DNA from: Aequorivita lipolytica
GTDB lineage: Bacteria > Bacteroidota > Bacteroidia > Flavobacteriales > Flavobacteriaceae
NCBI RefSeq assembly: GCF_007997135.1
Contig: NZ_VORU01000003.1
Coordinates: 124,001-188,000 of the forward strand
Direction: 5' to 3'
Length of the DNA stretch: 64,000 bases
The notes beneath the pieces are model-generated. The model worked only from the letters and a program-made list of their open reading frames with translations. It ran no database searches and had not been told where the DNA came from. A program made the position numbers and the translations under genes. Shown here in pieces: positions 1 through 7,904 of this stretch (positions are counted from its first letter, which is position 1; each line of letters starts with the position of its first letter).

Positions 1-249
1 ACTGGGGACGCAACCCTTAAAGGCTGGGATGTTTCCGATAGGCTAAAAGAAATTAAAGTTCCAACATTAATGATTGGTGGCAAATACGACACTATGGATC
101 CAAAATATATGGAATGGATGAGTACCCAAGTGCAAAACGGAAGAAGTTTAACTGCCAATGCAGGCCACGTTTCACAATATGACGACCCAGAAACTTATTT
201 CCCTGGATTGATAAAGTTTATAAAAGATGTGGATGATGGGAAGTTTTAG
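1..249 (+). CDS. Alpha/beta hydrolase, proline iminopeptidase-like (3' end only)
   Basis: Open from the window edge to a TAG at 247-249, giving the last 82 residues of a protein whose start lies outside. The fragment contains VPTLMIGGKYDTMDP, which fits the catalytic-Asp loop of peptidase family S33 hydrolases, and NAGHVSQYDDPETYF, which fits the catalytic His followed by the usual C-terminal helix. These are the last two members of the Ser-Asp-His triad; the nucleophile is not in the window. The GKYDTMDP / GHVSQYDDP pairing is typical of proline iminopeptidases, which release N-terminal proline in the cytoplasm, but other S33 members cannot be excluded from this piece. Confidence 0.7.
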   Translation, partial: TGDATLKGWDVSDRLKEIKVPTLMIGGKYDTMDPKYMEWMSTQVQNGRSLTANAGHVSQYDDPETYFPGLIKFIKDVDDGKF

Positions 250-267
250 CCATTTCGCAAAAAATTA

Positions 268-332
268 ACCACAGAGACACAGAGTACACAAAGAAAGCTC
301 TGTGAAATCTGTGCCTCTGTGCCTCTGTGGTG
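268..332. repeat. Inverted repeat built on CACAGAG / CTCTGTG
   Basis: ACCACAGAGACACAGAG (left) faces CTCTGTGCCTCTGTGGT (right) across a short spacer with more CTGTG copies. The unit can fold into a long imperfect hairpin just after the hydrolase stop. It looks like a dispersed flavobacterial intergenic repeat and may also end transcription. The rest of the 250-586 gap holds the antisense reading-frame remnant described at 355-549 and no other recognisable feature. Confidence 0.6.
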
Positions 333-354
333 AAGTTTAAAAACGTTTTCTCAA

Positions 355-549
355 TCAATGATAAAACTCTTCAGAAACATCGCATAATATCTTCCCATCA
401 ACTTCAAAAACCACGGCTTCGGTAAGCATTTCCACAGCTTCGGAAAGTTTTATAGCCCCTTTGCACCTAAGATGTAACTTTTTGTACCTTAATTCATTAA
501 CTTTAGCACACTCCCCGCAAAAGTCAACCAATTCACGGTACAGAAAGAG
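355..549 (-). pseudogene. Short Cys-containing reading frame without an ATG start (gene remnant or tiny protein)
   Basis: On the minus strand a frame stays open for 64 codons from a stop at 550-552 to TGA at 355-357. The translation looks protein-like: VDFCGECAK near the start, HLRCKG about 20 residues on, then an amphipathic KLSEAVEMLTEAVVFEVDG stretch and CDVSEEFYH at the end. No ATG precedes the conserved-looking part; a TTG at 529-531 would give 58 residues. The four Cys could suggest metal binding, but I recognise no family. The missing start suggests the 3' end of a decayed gene; a small protein using TTG is the alternative. Confidence 0.35.
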
Positions 550-586
550 TTACAGAAGTTTTTAAATCTAAAAAAATTATATTCAA

Positions 587-1756
587 ATGAAATCAAAATC
601 AATAAAAGGAAAATCTACAAAAGAAATCAAAACTGCCTTGGAAGAATGTTTCGCTGACGGTTTCAATCCAACTTTAGCAATTTGCTTTATTTCAAAAAGC
701 CTTGACCGAAGCACTATTACTAATTTGTTGGATGCAGCCGGCATCAGCGTTTTCGGCTGCACCACGAATGGGGAATTTATAGATGAAGAACCCGAAAAAG
801 GCTCGGCAGCTATTTTGTTGATGGACATGAACAAAGACCATTTTCAAATTTATTTTGAAGAATATCCGGAAAAAAATTATCGGGAAGTTGCAAAAGGAAT
901 TGCTAAAAAAGCAAAAGAAAAGTTTGCAAACCCTGCTTTTTTTATCGGGATAAGTGATGCTTCTGCAGATGGTGAAGAAGTGCTGCGTGGCATTGAAGAG
1001 ATAGCAGGATCAGCAGTAAACGCATTTGGAGGTGCTGCAGGAGATGATTATTCATTTTCTGAAACATTCGTATTTACTAATGGGAAAGACAGTGGCAAGG
1101 CCATGGTATGTATTGCATTGGATGAGTCAAAAGTGCAAATAAATGGTATTGCCACATGTGGATGGAAGCCAGTGGGTACAGAAAAACTAGTGACCAAAAG
1201 TGAAGGAAACCATGTGTTTACAGTAGATAATCTTCCGGTGTTGGATCTTACTGCAAAATATGGCGGTATTACAAATGTATCCCCAGAAAACGATAGTTTA
1301 TTGATAGAAATAGCTGCCAACTTTCCTTTACAATTGCAACGTGAAAAGGGTGATCCCGTAATGCGGCCAGGCCTTGTGGTAGATTGGAGCGATCGATCTT
1401 ATTACACCAGTGGTGCAGTGCCGCAAGGATCAAAAGTCCGTTTCTCTTTACCGCCCGATTTTGATGTGATGGAGAAAGTGGTGAAAGGTGTAGAGAATTT
1501 AAAAGCTACAGTAATGCCCGAAGCAGATGCGGTGATAGTTTTTAGTTGTACAGGAAGAATATTATCCTTGGGACCATTGATGTCACAGGAACTTGAAGGC
1601 ATCAAAAATGTTTGGAATGTTCCAATGGTAGGCATGTTCAGTAATGCAGAATTGGGAAGAGCAACTGGAGGAAATCTCGAAATGCACAATTTGACAACTT
1701 GTTGTGTGGCATTAAAAGAAAAAGCCCCCCAACCCCCAAAGGGGGAGAATACGTGA
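587..1756 (+). CDS. FIST N/FIST C domain sensory protein (first of three)
   Basis: 389 residues, no signal peptide or membrane segment. The sequence matches the FIST fold: an N-terminal half with FADGFNPTLAICFIS, ISVFGCTTNGEF and AFGGAAGDDYSF, and a C-terminal half with NFPLQLQREKGDPVMRP, VRFSLPPDFDVMEKV and the closing VPMVGMFSNAELGR. FIST domains are soluble small-ligand sensors usually wired to histidine kinases, cyclases or chemoreceptors. It heads a tandem of three FIST genes directly upstream of five kinases, so it probably senses a cytoplasmic ligand for that array. The last ~10 codons (APQPPKGENT) are encoded by a GC-rich repeat that also leads to the stop, so the native C-terminus was probably nearer KEK, as in the two paralogues. 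Confidence 0.85.
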   Translation: MKSKSIKGKSTKEIKTALEECFADGFNPTLAICFISKSLDRSTITNLLDAAGISVFGCTTNGEFIDEEPEKGSAAILLMDMNKDHFQIYFEEYPEKNYREVAKGIAKKAKEKFANPAFFIGISDASADGEEVLRGIEEIAGSAVNAFGGAAGDDYSFSETFVFTNGKDSGKAMVCIALDESKVQINGIATCGWKPVGTEKLVTKSEGNHVFTVDNLPVLDLTAKYGGITNVSPENDSLLIEIAANFPLQLQREKGDPVMRPGLVVDWSDRSYYTSGAVPQGSKVRFSLPPDFDVMEKVVKGVENLKATVMPEADAVIVFSCTGRILSLGPLMSQELEGIKNVWNVPMVGMFSNAELGRATGGNLEMHNLTTCCVALKEKAPQPPKGENT

Positions 1757-1838
1757 ACGGAAAAGTCAAAAAACTTCTCCCTTTGCGAGGCACAAAACAA
1801 TCAAGGGGAGGTGTCGAAGGCGGAGGGGTTCAGCCCCA
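1724..1838. repeat. GC-rich palindromic repeats at the FIST1 3' end
   Basis: Two units. The first (1724-1747) contains CCCCCAACCCCCAAAGGGGG and is translated as the FIST1 tail. The second pairs CTTCTCCCTTTG with CAAGGGGAGG further on (1774-1812) and continues into GGAGGGGTTCAGCCCC. The first unit recurs at 3460, 19047, 43911 and 44586 in this window. These units are probably mobile or recombining palindromic elements; they may also form transcript 3' ends. Confidence 0.7.
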
Positions 1839-1862
1839 ATTTTAATTGTCAATCAAAACACC

Positions 1863-3026
1863 ATGCAAGCAAAAACAATAAAAGGAAAATCTACGGAAGA
1901 AATAAAAACCGCTTTACAACAAAGTCTAACGGACGGTTTTAAACCAACTCTTGCCATTATCTTCCTTTCCATAAAACAGGACCGAGACGCTATTTGCGAA
2001 ATTTTCAGCAGTGAAAAAATCGCAATCTTTGGCGCTACGACGGCTGGAGAGTTTATCGATGGAGATATTGAAGATGGTAGCATTGTCATGATGTTGCTCG
2101 ACATGAATCCAGCTTATTTTAAATTGGAGTTTCTTGAAATTAGTCAAGAGACTACTTTTGAAAGTGCAAAAAAATTGGGTCAAATAGCGAAAAAAACTTT
2201 TGCCAACCCTTCTTTGATAATAGCTACGGGCGGTGTGTTTATAGATGGTGAAAAAATTATTGAAGGCATCACAGAAGGATTTGGTAAATATGCTTTATCA
2301 GAGGACAGGGAAATAACCGTATTTGGAGGTATGGCAGGAGATGATTTGATAGCTGAAAAACCAATTGTTTTTACCAACGGGAAAAGTAAGGACAACGCAT
2401 TGTTAGCGCTCATTATTGATGAAGATAAAATAGATGTAAGAGGAATCGCTACTTGTGGCTGGAATGCTATTGGCACCACAAAAATAGTTACTAAAAGCAA
2501 AGGTAATATTGTATATACCATAGACCATAAACCAGCTTTGGATATGCTAATGAAATACCTTGGCGTTGCCGTAACGCTGGATGACAAAACGGAAATTGTG
2601 CCATTTTTAAACTCATGGTATTATCCATTGCAATTAGAACGGGAAAATGGTGATACTGTAATACGTGCAACCCGATTTGCTAATCAAAAAGACCGTTCAC
2701 TTATATGCACTGGAGGTGTAGCTCAAGGATCAAAAATCAAGTTTTCGCTACCCCCAGATTTTGATTCCACCGAAACAGTAGTTGCAGAATGTGAGAGCAT
2801 TAAGGACAACGCAACGCAACAAGCCGATGCCTTAATCATGTTTTCATGCGTGAGTAGACATTTATCATTTGGGGTTTTAATGAAAGAGGAAATAGAGCAG
2901 GTGCAAAACATTTGGAACGCACCATTGGTAGGCTTTTTTACCTATGGCGAATATGGAAAATCAAAAATTGGTAAAAATGAATTTCATAACAATGCATGTT
3001 GTATTGTGGCTTTAAAGGAAAAATAA
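1863..3026 (+). CDS. FIST N/FIST C domain sensory protein (second of three)
   Basis: 387 residues, cytoplasmic. It aligns along its whole length with the products at 587-1756 and 3557-4717: it starts with AKTIKGKSTEEIKTALQQSL, carries GFKPTLAIIFLS, FGATTAGEF and FGGMAGDDL in the FIST N half, and YPLQLERENGD, KFSLPPDFDSTE and VGFFTYGEYGKS in the FIST C half. The paralogues are clearly diverged, so this is an established triplication rather than a recent copy; different ligands are plausible. Its C-terminus ends in ALKEK, the presumed ancestral end. The ATG at 1863 is supported by alignment of the MxAKxIxGxS start in all three copies. Confidence 0.85.
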   Translation: MQAKTIKGKSTEEIKTALQQSLTDGFKPTLAIIFLSIKQDRDAICEIFSSEKIAIFGATTAGEFIDGDIEDGSIVMMLLDMNPAYFKLEFLEISQETTFESAKKLGQIAKKTFANPSLIIATGGVFIDGEKIIEGITEGFGKYALSEDREITVFGGMAGDDLIAEKPIVFTNGKSKDNALLALIIDEDKIDVRGIATCGWNAIGTTKIVTKSKGNIVYTIDHKPALDMLMKYLGVAVTLDDKTEIVPFLNSWYYPLQLERENGDTVIRATRFANQKDRSLICTGGVAQGSKIKFSLPPDFDSTETVVAECESIKDNATQQADALIMFSCVSRHLSFGVLMKEEIEQVQNIWNAPLVGFFTYGEYGKSKIGKNEFHNNACCIVALKEK

Positions 3027-3031
3027 TTCCG

Positions 3032-3064
3032 AAAACCTTGCCCCGACCCTGAAGGGAGGGTTTT
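3032..3064. repeat. Hairpin-forming GC-rich unit between FIST2 and the DUF559 gene
   Basis: AAAACC on the left can pair with GGGTTTT on the right around an inner CCCTgaAGGG. It belongs with the GC-rich units near 1724 and 3460. Folding followed by T-rich sequence would allow weak transcription termination after FIST2. Confidence 0.45.
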
Positions 3065-3077
3065 CTATATTTAAATT

Positions 3078-3473
3078 ATGGAAAAAAATAAATTGAAAAT
3101 ATTGGGAATGCACGATGGAGCAACTCCATCGGTTTTTAGGAATGCTGCAAAATTGAGAGTATCAATGACCGAAACTGAATTGAAACTTTGGGAATATTTA
3201 AAAATTAAACCATTAGGTTTTAAATTCAGAAGGCAACATCCCATTGGCGGCTTTGTTTTGGATTTTTATTGTCATAAACTGAAGCTATCTATTGAAATTG
3301 ACGGGGGATACCATTTAACAAAGGAACAAACTGAAAAAGATAAAATAAGAACAAATTACCTTAGTGAAATTGGCATCTCTGAAATAAGATTTACAAACGA
3401 ACAAGTCCTAAACAAATATGAAAATGTGATAGAAAACGTCAATTCTAAATTGCGCGCTGGCCTCCCCCTTTAG
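3078..3473 (+). CDS. DUF559 (Vsr-like endonuclease fold) protein
   Basis: 131 residues. RNAAKLRVSMTETELKLWEYL, FRRQHPIGGFVLDFYCHKL and SIEIDGGYHL followed by DKIRTNYLSEIGI are diagnostic of DUF559, a PD-(D/E)XK nuclease-like domain related to the mismatch endonuclease Vsr; the Asp of VLDFYC and the Glu of IEIDG would be the metal ligands. The enzymatic role of the family is not established. It sits between FIST2 and FIST3 and is flanked by GC-rich repeats on both sides; its last codons (RAGLPL) and stop come from the 3460 repeat. That placement suggests a cargo gene that moved into the FIST tandem, in keeping with the mobile behaviour of many DUF559 genes. Confidence 0.75.
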   Translation: MEKNKLKILGMHDGATPSVFRNAAKLRVSMTETELKLWEYLKIKPLGFKFRRQHPIGGFVLDFYCHKLKLSIEIDGGYHLTKEQTEKDKIRTNYLSEIGISEIRFTNEQVLNKYENVIENVNSKLRAGLPL

Positions 3474-3490
3474 GGGGCTGGGGGGCAGGG
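3460..3490. repeat. GC-rich palindrome supplying the DUF559 stop
   Basis: CCTCCCCCTTTAGGGGGCTG with a following run of G pairs with itself (CCCCCttta/GGGGG). The TAG in its centre is the stop codon of the upstream gene. Confidence 0.65.
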
Positions 3491-3556
3491 CGAGCGTTGG
3501 CGATGGTCATTCAAAATTTATAATTTAATTAAATTCCCACAAAATTTGCAATAATT

Positions 3557-4717
3557 ATGAAAGCAAAATCAATACACGGAGCATCCGTTTCAGAAATAAA
3601 GACCGCTTTGGAAGTTGCAATAGTAGGTGGTTACAGTCCTACCGTCGCCATTGTTTTTATTTCAGTTAAACAAGAAAGAAAGGCGGTGTGTCAACTTTTA
3701 GAGGAAAAAAACATGGACATTTTTGGCGCCACCTCCTGTGGCGAATTCATCAATGGTCATCAAAGCATGGGAGAAATTGCCATTTTACTTTTGGAAATAG
3801 CAAAGGAACAGTACACAATCCTATTTGAGGATATAGAAAATTGTACTATGGAGACTACTGCTTCTAAAGTAGCAACTAAGGCGCTAATAGAATTTAGCAA
3901 CCCTTCTTTGATTGTTTGTAGTACTAAAATAAACCGACAAGGAGAAGTTTTTGGAGGCGATACATTGGTAAAAAGCCTATCACAAAGTCTTGGTCTTGAT
4001 AAACTGTTTTTTGGTGGTATGGCTGGAGATGATTTGGAAATTAAAGAGACTTTTGTTTTTACCAATAAAAGTGAGACTAATCATGGACTCATAGCATTAG
4101 TGCTAAACGGAGACAAAATCGCTTTAAAAGGAATGGCAGTTACAGGTTGGAAGCCTTTAGGAATTACAAGGACTGTTACCAAAAGTAAAGGGAATTTACT
4201 CTATGAAATTGATGGTAAATCTGCAGTGGAATTATATTTTAAATATTTAGGAAAGGAAGATAAATTGTCCGAAGAAAATTTTAAAATTTTTGAAGAACTA
4301 TCTATTGAATATCCATTCATTGTAGAACGGGACAACAACGAAACCGTACTAAGGACCGCAATGAAAATTGATTCCAAAGAAAGAGCATTAGTGATGGACA
4401 TGCCAATGCCAAAAGGTTCAAAATTTTGGTTTACAAGCCCCCCAGAATTCGATATTGTTGAAGAGGTTATTGAAAAAGCAACACAATTAAAACTAGATAC
4501 CAATGAAGATGCAGATGCTTTGTTAGTTTTTTCTTGTGCAGGCAGAAAACCCATTCTTGGGCCCATGGTAACCGATGAAAACGAAGGCCTTGCTGGATTG
4601 TGGCAGACACCCATGGCAGGATTTTTTACCTATGGCGAGTTTGGAAGGGCATTACAGGGCAAGCAAAATTACCATTCAGGCGCTTGTTGTTGGGTAATAT
4701 TAAAAGAAAAAGCATGA
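3557..4717 (+). CDS. FIST N/FIST C domain sensory protein (third of three)
   Basis: 386 residues, soluble, no membrane helix. Same full-length architecture as the two upstream paralogues: GGYSPTVAIVFISVKQERKA, FGATSCGEF and FFGGMAGDDLEI in FIST N; YPFIVERDNNETVLRT, FTSPPEFDIVEEV and MAGFFTYGEFGRA in FIST C. It has an extra short acidic stretch near residue 235. Its TGA (4715-4717) overlaps the ATG (4714) of the first kinase in an ATGA junction, which indicates translational coupling and is the best direct evidence that FIST proteins and kinases work as one system. Confidence 0.85.
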   Translation: MKAKSIHGASVSEIKTALEVAIVGGYSPTVAIVFISVKQERKAVCQLLEEKNMDIFGATSCGEFINGHQSMGEIAILLLEIAKEQYTILFEDIENCTMETTASKVATKALIEFSNPSLIVCSTKINRQGEVFGGDTLVKSLSQSLGLDKLFFGGMAGDDLEIKETFVFTNKSETNHGLIALVLNGDKIALKGMAVTGWKPLGITRTVTKSKGNLLYEIDGKSAVELYFKYLGKEDKLSEENFKIFEELSIEYPFIVERDNNETVLRTAMKIDSKERALVMDMPMPKGSKFWFTSPPEFDIVEEVIEKATQLKLDTNEDADALLVFSCAGRKPILGPMVTDENEGLAGLWQTPMAGFFTYGEFGRALQGKQNYHSGACCWVILKEKA

Positions 4718-5775
4718 ACGAGCACCTTCAAAAAATACTCGATTTCATTGAGCGGTCGGAACATTTTTCCGAAGAAGAAAAAACAACGCTGATTAAAGCG
4801 GCAAAAGAAACAGACCGCGCACTCACCATTTCAGAATTTAAATTGGAACGCACCGAAAAAGTAAAGCGCACCACTGCAATCCTACTGGAAGAAACCATTG
4901 AAGAACTGGAACAAAAACGAAAATCTATTGAAGAAACAAACGCTGCGTTAAATAAATCGTTGGAAGAATTAAAATCCGCCCAAGCGCAATTGATTCAGGC
5001 AGAAAAAATGGCTTCTCTTGGGGAATTGACCGCCGGAATTGCCCACGAAATACAGAATCCGCTGAACTTCGTCAATAATTTTTCCGAAGTGAGCAAAGAA
5101 TTGCTCGATGAGATGAAAGAAGAACTGGACGCAGGCAATTATGAAGATGTAAAGGAAATAGCAAACGACGTTATTCAAAATTTGGAGAAAATAAATCACC
5201 ACGGAAAGCGAGCAGATGGCATCGTAAAAGGAATGCTGCAGCACAGTCGCAAAAACACAGGCGAAAAAGAACCAACTGACATCAATGTTTTAGTTGACGA
5301 ATATCTGCGTCTCGCCTTCCACGGTCTGCGCGCAAAGGACAAAAGTTTCAACGCAACTTTAGAAACCGATTTTGACGATTCCATCGGAAAAATTGAAATC
5401 GTGCCGCAGGATATTGGGAGGGTGGTTTTGAATTTGATTATGAATGCTTTTTATGCAGTTTCGGAACGCAAAACAATGGTTGCAAAAAACTTGACAGGTC
5501 TAAAATCGTACCAGCCAACAGTTTCAGTTTCCACAAGAAAATTTAAAGATAAAATAGAAATAAATGTTTCTGATAACGGCAACGGCATTCCTAAAAATGT
5601 GCTGGACAAAATATTCCAGCCCTTCTTTACCACCAAACCCACTGGGCAAGGAACGGGATTGGGATTAAGTTTGAGCTATGATATTCTGAAATCACATGGT
5701 GGCAGGATTGAAGTTCAATCCCAACCTAATGAAGGAACAATTTTTACCATTTTGTTACCTTTAACCCACAAATAG
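4714..5775 (+). CDS. Cytoplasmic sensor histidine kinase 1
   Basis: 353 residues with no membrane segment. Residues 1-40 are helical, ~40-98 form a coiled coil, and the kinase core follows: H box LGELTAGIAHEIQNP with predicted phospho-acceptor His111, N box VLNLIMNAFYAV, G1 DNGNGIP, F box IFQPFFTTKP and G2 TGQGTGLGLSLSYD. The frame is open further upstream to an ATG at 4600, but that would run 38 codons into FIST3; the coupled ATG at 4714 is preferred. With no sensor of its own, it could be the kinase that reads the FIST proteins. The NLTGLKSY segment after the N box (about residue 260) resembles a half copy of the palindrome at 12951. Confidence 0.88.
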   Translation: MNEHLQKILDFIERSEHFSEEEKTTLIKAAKETDRALTISEFKLERTEKVKRTTAILLEETIEELEQKRKSIEETNAALNKSLEELKSAQAQLIQAEKMASLGELTAGIAHEIQNPLNFVNNFSEVSKELLDEMKEELDAGNYEDVKEIANDVIQNLEKINHHGKRADGIVKGMLQHSRKNTGEKEPTDINVLVDEYLRLAFHGLRAKDKSFNATLETDFDDSIGKIEIVPQDIGRVVLNLIMNAFYAVSERKTMVAKNLTGLKSYQPTVSVSTRKFKDKIEINVSDNGNGIPKNVLDKIFQPFFTTKPTGQGTGLGLSLSYDILKSHGGRIEVQSQPNEGTIFTILLPLTHK

Positions 5776-5777
5776 TC

Positions 5778-7901
5778 ATGAAAAAAATAATGCTCCTTCT
5801 ATTCATATTGCCACTGGCTGTTGCCGGACAATCTGAGCAATCCGCCTTTCTGGATGCTGATCTGGAAAACCAATGGGGCGTGCTGGTAAATGATTGGAGC
5901 TATCATTTGGGCGATAATAAGGAGTGGGCAAACCCAAATTTTAATGATTCTTTATGGCCCAAATTTTCAAACGTGATCCTAAATGTGCCGGATTCCGTCG
6001 CCAAAGCAAACAAAAAAGGAATCGTTTGGTTCCGAAAAAAAATAAAGACAATCCTACCGCTAAACCAGCAATTGGTGCTGCGCATACATCAAACCGGAGC
6101 TTCAGAAATCTATTTGGACGGGCAATTAATACACCAATTGGGCAGGGTAAGTGCAGCGCAGGATTCCATAATTTATTACAATCCAGGACGGGATTTGCTT
6201 TCCTTCCCGCTTGTACCGCAAAAAGACCAAATACTGGCAATACGGTATGCCAACGACCCTTCCCAATTTCCGGTTTTTGCGAGCGATACCGGAATGATTT
6301 TGCGGGTGGCAACGCTAAGCCACGCAAATGCAGACCCGCCGCTGCTTAACTATAAAATAAGGTACTACATTGTTTTGGGCGTGGCCATATTTATGCTTAT
6401 CCTCTTTTTGGCGTATTTTTTCTTTTTCCCGACCGAAAAAATAAACCTATACTTCGCCATTTCGAGCCTTTTTTTCATTCTGTTTATAATCGCTGTTTTA
6501 ATTTCGTTAAACACCCATCAAAGACCGTTTTTGGCAGAATTTGGCGTAGGTTTCTTTTTAACCTCCCAAGCACTGCTGATTCTCTTCTGTATCTACAAAA
6601 TCCTAAAACAACGGTTCGGCATCCTGTTTTGGTCCGTAGCTGTAATAGCTGGGCTGCTTATTATTTTGTTGTTCCTTTTCGATTATTTGCTTATAACCCA
6701 AATTATAGGTACAATAGTGCTTTTGGAAATATTGCGCATCAGCATAAAATCCCTAAAAACTGATAGGCGGGCGGCGCTTATATTTTTGGTTTTCTGTGTA
6801 ATAAACATCGCCTTTTGGATAGGTATTATTTTGGACCAACTTTCCGTAATAACATTTCCGTCCCTTTGGCTGTACCAACCATTTGCTTTTTTGCTGATGC
6901 CGCTGAGTCTGGCTATTTATCTTGGTTATACCTTCGGAAACAGAAGCAAATCGCTTATAAATAAACTGAAGGAAGTAGAGCTGCTTTCCGAAGAAAACCA
7001 CCGCATTCTTTCCACGCAAAATGAGACACTGGAAATGCAGGTAAAAGAGCGCACTTCGGCATTAAATACTTCTTTGGAAAATTTAAAAGCTACGCAAAGC
7101 CAACTTATACAGGCCGAAAAAATGGCAAGTTTGGGAGAACTTACCGCTGGCATCGCACACGAAATTCAAAATCCGCTGAACTTCGTCAATAATTTTTCTG
7201 AAGTAAGCAACGAGCTTTTGGCTGAAATGAATTTGGAACTCAACAAAGGCGCTATTGAAGAAGCGAAAGCTATTTCAGAAGACATAAAACAAAACCTTGA
7301 AAAAATAGCTCACCACGGAAAGCGAGCAGACGGCATCGTAAAAGGAATGCTGCAGCACAGTCAGAAAAACACGGGCGAAAAAGAATTCACAGACATCAAC
7401 AAATTGGCAGACGAATATCTACGCCTCGCCTACCACGGTCTGCGCGCAAAAGACAAAAGTTTTAACGCAACTTTAGAAACCGATTATGACGATTCCATCG
7501 GAAAAATTGAAATCGTGCCTCAGGATATTGGCAGGGTTGTTTTGAATTTGATTACGAATGCTTTTTATGCCGTAAACGAACGTAAAAATGAATCGAATGA
7601 TAAAGATTTCAAACCAACCGTTTCGGTTTCTACAAAAAAAGGGAAAGAGAAAATTCAGATTTCAGTAAAAGACAACGGCAACGGTATTCCCAAAAATATT
7701 TTGGACAAAATTTTCCAGCCTTTTTTCACCACAAAACCAACAGGACAGGGAACTGGATTGGGACTAAGCTTGAGTTACGACATTGTAAAAGCGAACGGCG
7801 GGGAGCTAAAAGTGGAAACCAAAGTTGACGAAGGAAATCCCGATGACTTCGGGAAAGGAAAGGGAACTGAATTCATCATTTCATTACCAATAAAAAGATA
7901 A
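5778..7901 (+). CDS. Seven-TM (7TMR-DISM-like) sensor histidine kinase 2
   Basis: 707 residues. A cleavable signal peptide ending near LAVAGQ is followed by a periplasmic domain (about 20-190; WGVLVNDWSYHLGDN, WFRKKI, DGQLIHQLG), which resembles the galactose-binding-like sensor domain of 7TMR-DISM receptors. Seven hydrophobic helices span about 193-390, a coiled coil about 395-445, then the kinase core with predicted His461, N box, G1 DNGNGIP and G2 GQGTGLGLSL. The kinase part is very similar to kinase 1 at DNA level. Near the C-terminus, where the paralogues read EGEGTEFII, an extra NPDDFGKGK is encoded by a small palindrome at 7838. It starts two bases after kinase 1 ends. Predicted role: sensing a periplasmic ligand, possibly a carbohydrate. 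Confidence 0.85.
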   Translation: MKKIMLLLFILPLAVAGQSEQSAFLDADLENQWGVLVNDWSYHLGDNKEWANPNFNDSLWPKFSNVILNVPDSVAKANKKGIVWFRKKIKTILPLNQQLVLRIHQTGASEIYLDGQLIHQLGRVSAAQDSIIYYNPGRDLLSFPLVPQKDQILAIRYANDPSQFPVFASDTGMILRVATLSHANADPPLLNYKIRYYIVLGVAIFMLILFLAYFFFFPTEKINLYFAISSLFFILFIIAVLISLNTHQRPFLAEFGVGFFLTSQALLILFCIYKILKQRFGILFWSVAVIAGLLIILLFLFDYLLITQIIGTIVLLEILRISIKSLKTDRRAALIFLVFCVINIAFWIGIILDQLSVITFPSLWLYQPFAFLLMPLSLAIYLGYTFGNRSKSLINKLKEVELLSEENHRILSTQNETLEMQVKERTSALNTSLENLKATQSQLIQAEKMASLGELTAGIAHEIQNPLNFVNNFSEVSNELLAEMNLELNKGAIEEAKAISEDIKQNLEKIAHHGKRADGIVKGMLQHSQKNTGEKEFTDINKLADEYLRLAYHGLRAKDKSFNATLETDYDDSIGKIEIVPQDIGRVVLNLITNAFYAVNERKNESNDKDFKPTVSVSTKKGKEKIQISVKDNGNGIPKNILDKIFQPFFTTKPTGQGTGLGLSLSYDIVKANGGELKVETKVDEGNPDDFGKGKGTEFIISLPIKR
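7838..7854. repeat. Small palindrome TCCCGA...TTCGGGA inside the kinase 2 gene
   Basis: TCCCGATGACTTCGGGA has CCCGA/TTCGGG arms. It is read in frame and adds about nine residues relative to the paralogous kinases just before the final strand (GTEFII). Confidence 0.6.
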
Positions 7902-7904
7902 TCG

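Noticed and set aside
4600-4713. Upstream extension of kinase 1 to an ATG at 4600
   Set aside because: It overlaps 38 codons of FIST3 in another frame and encodes no conserved sequence; the ATGA-coupled start at 4714 explains the junction better.
5941-6349. Long open frames on both strands inside the kinase 2 periplasmic region (131 and 128 codons)
   Set aside because: They overlap a clearly coding frame with recognised domains and encode Pro/Arg-rich, low-complexity-looking peptides without start context.
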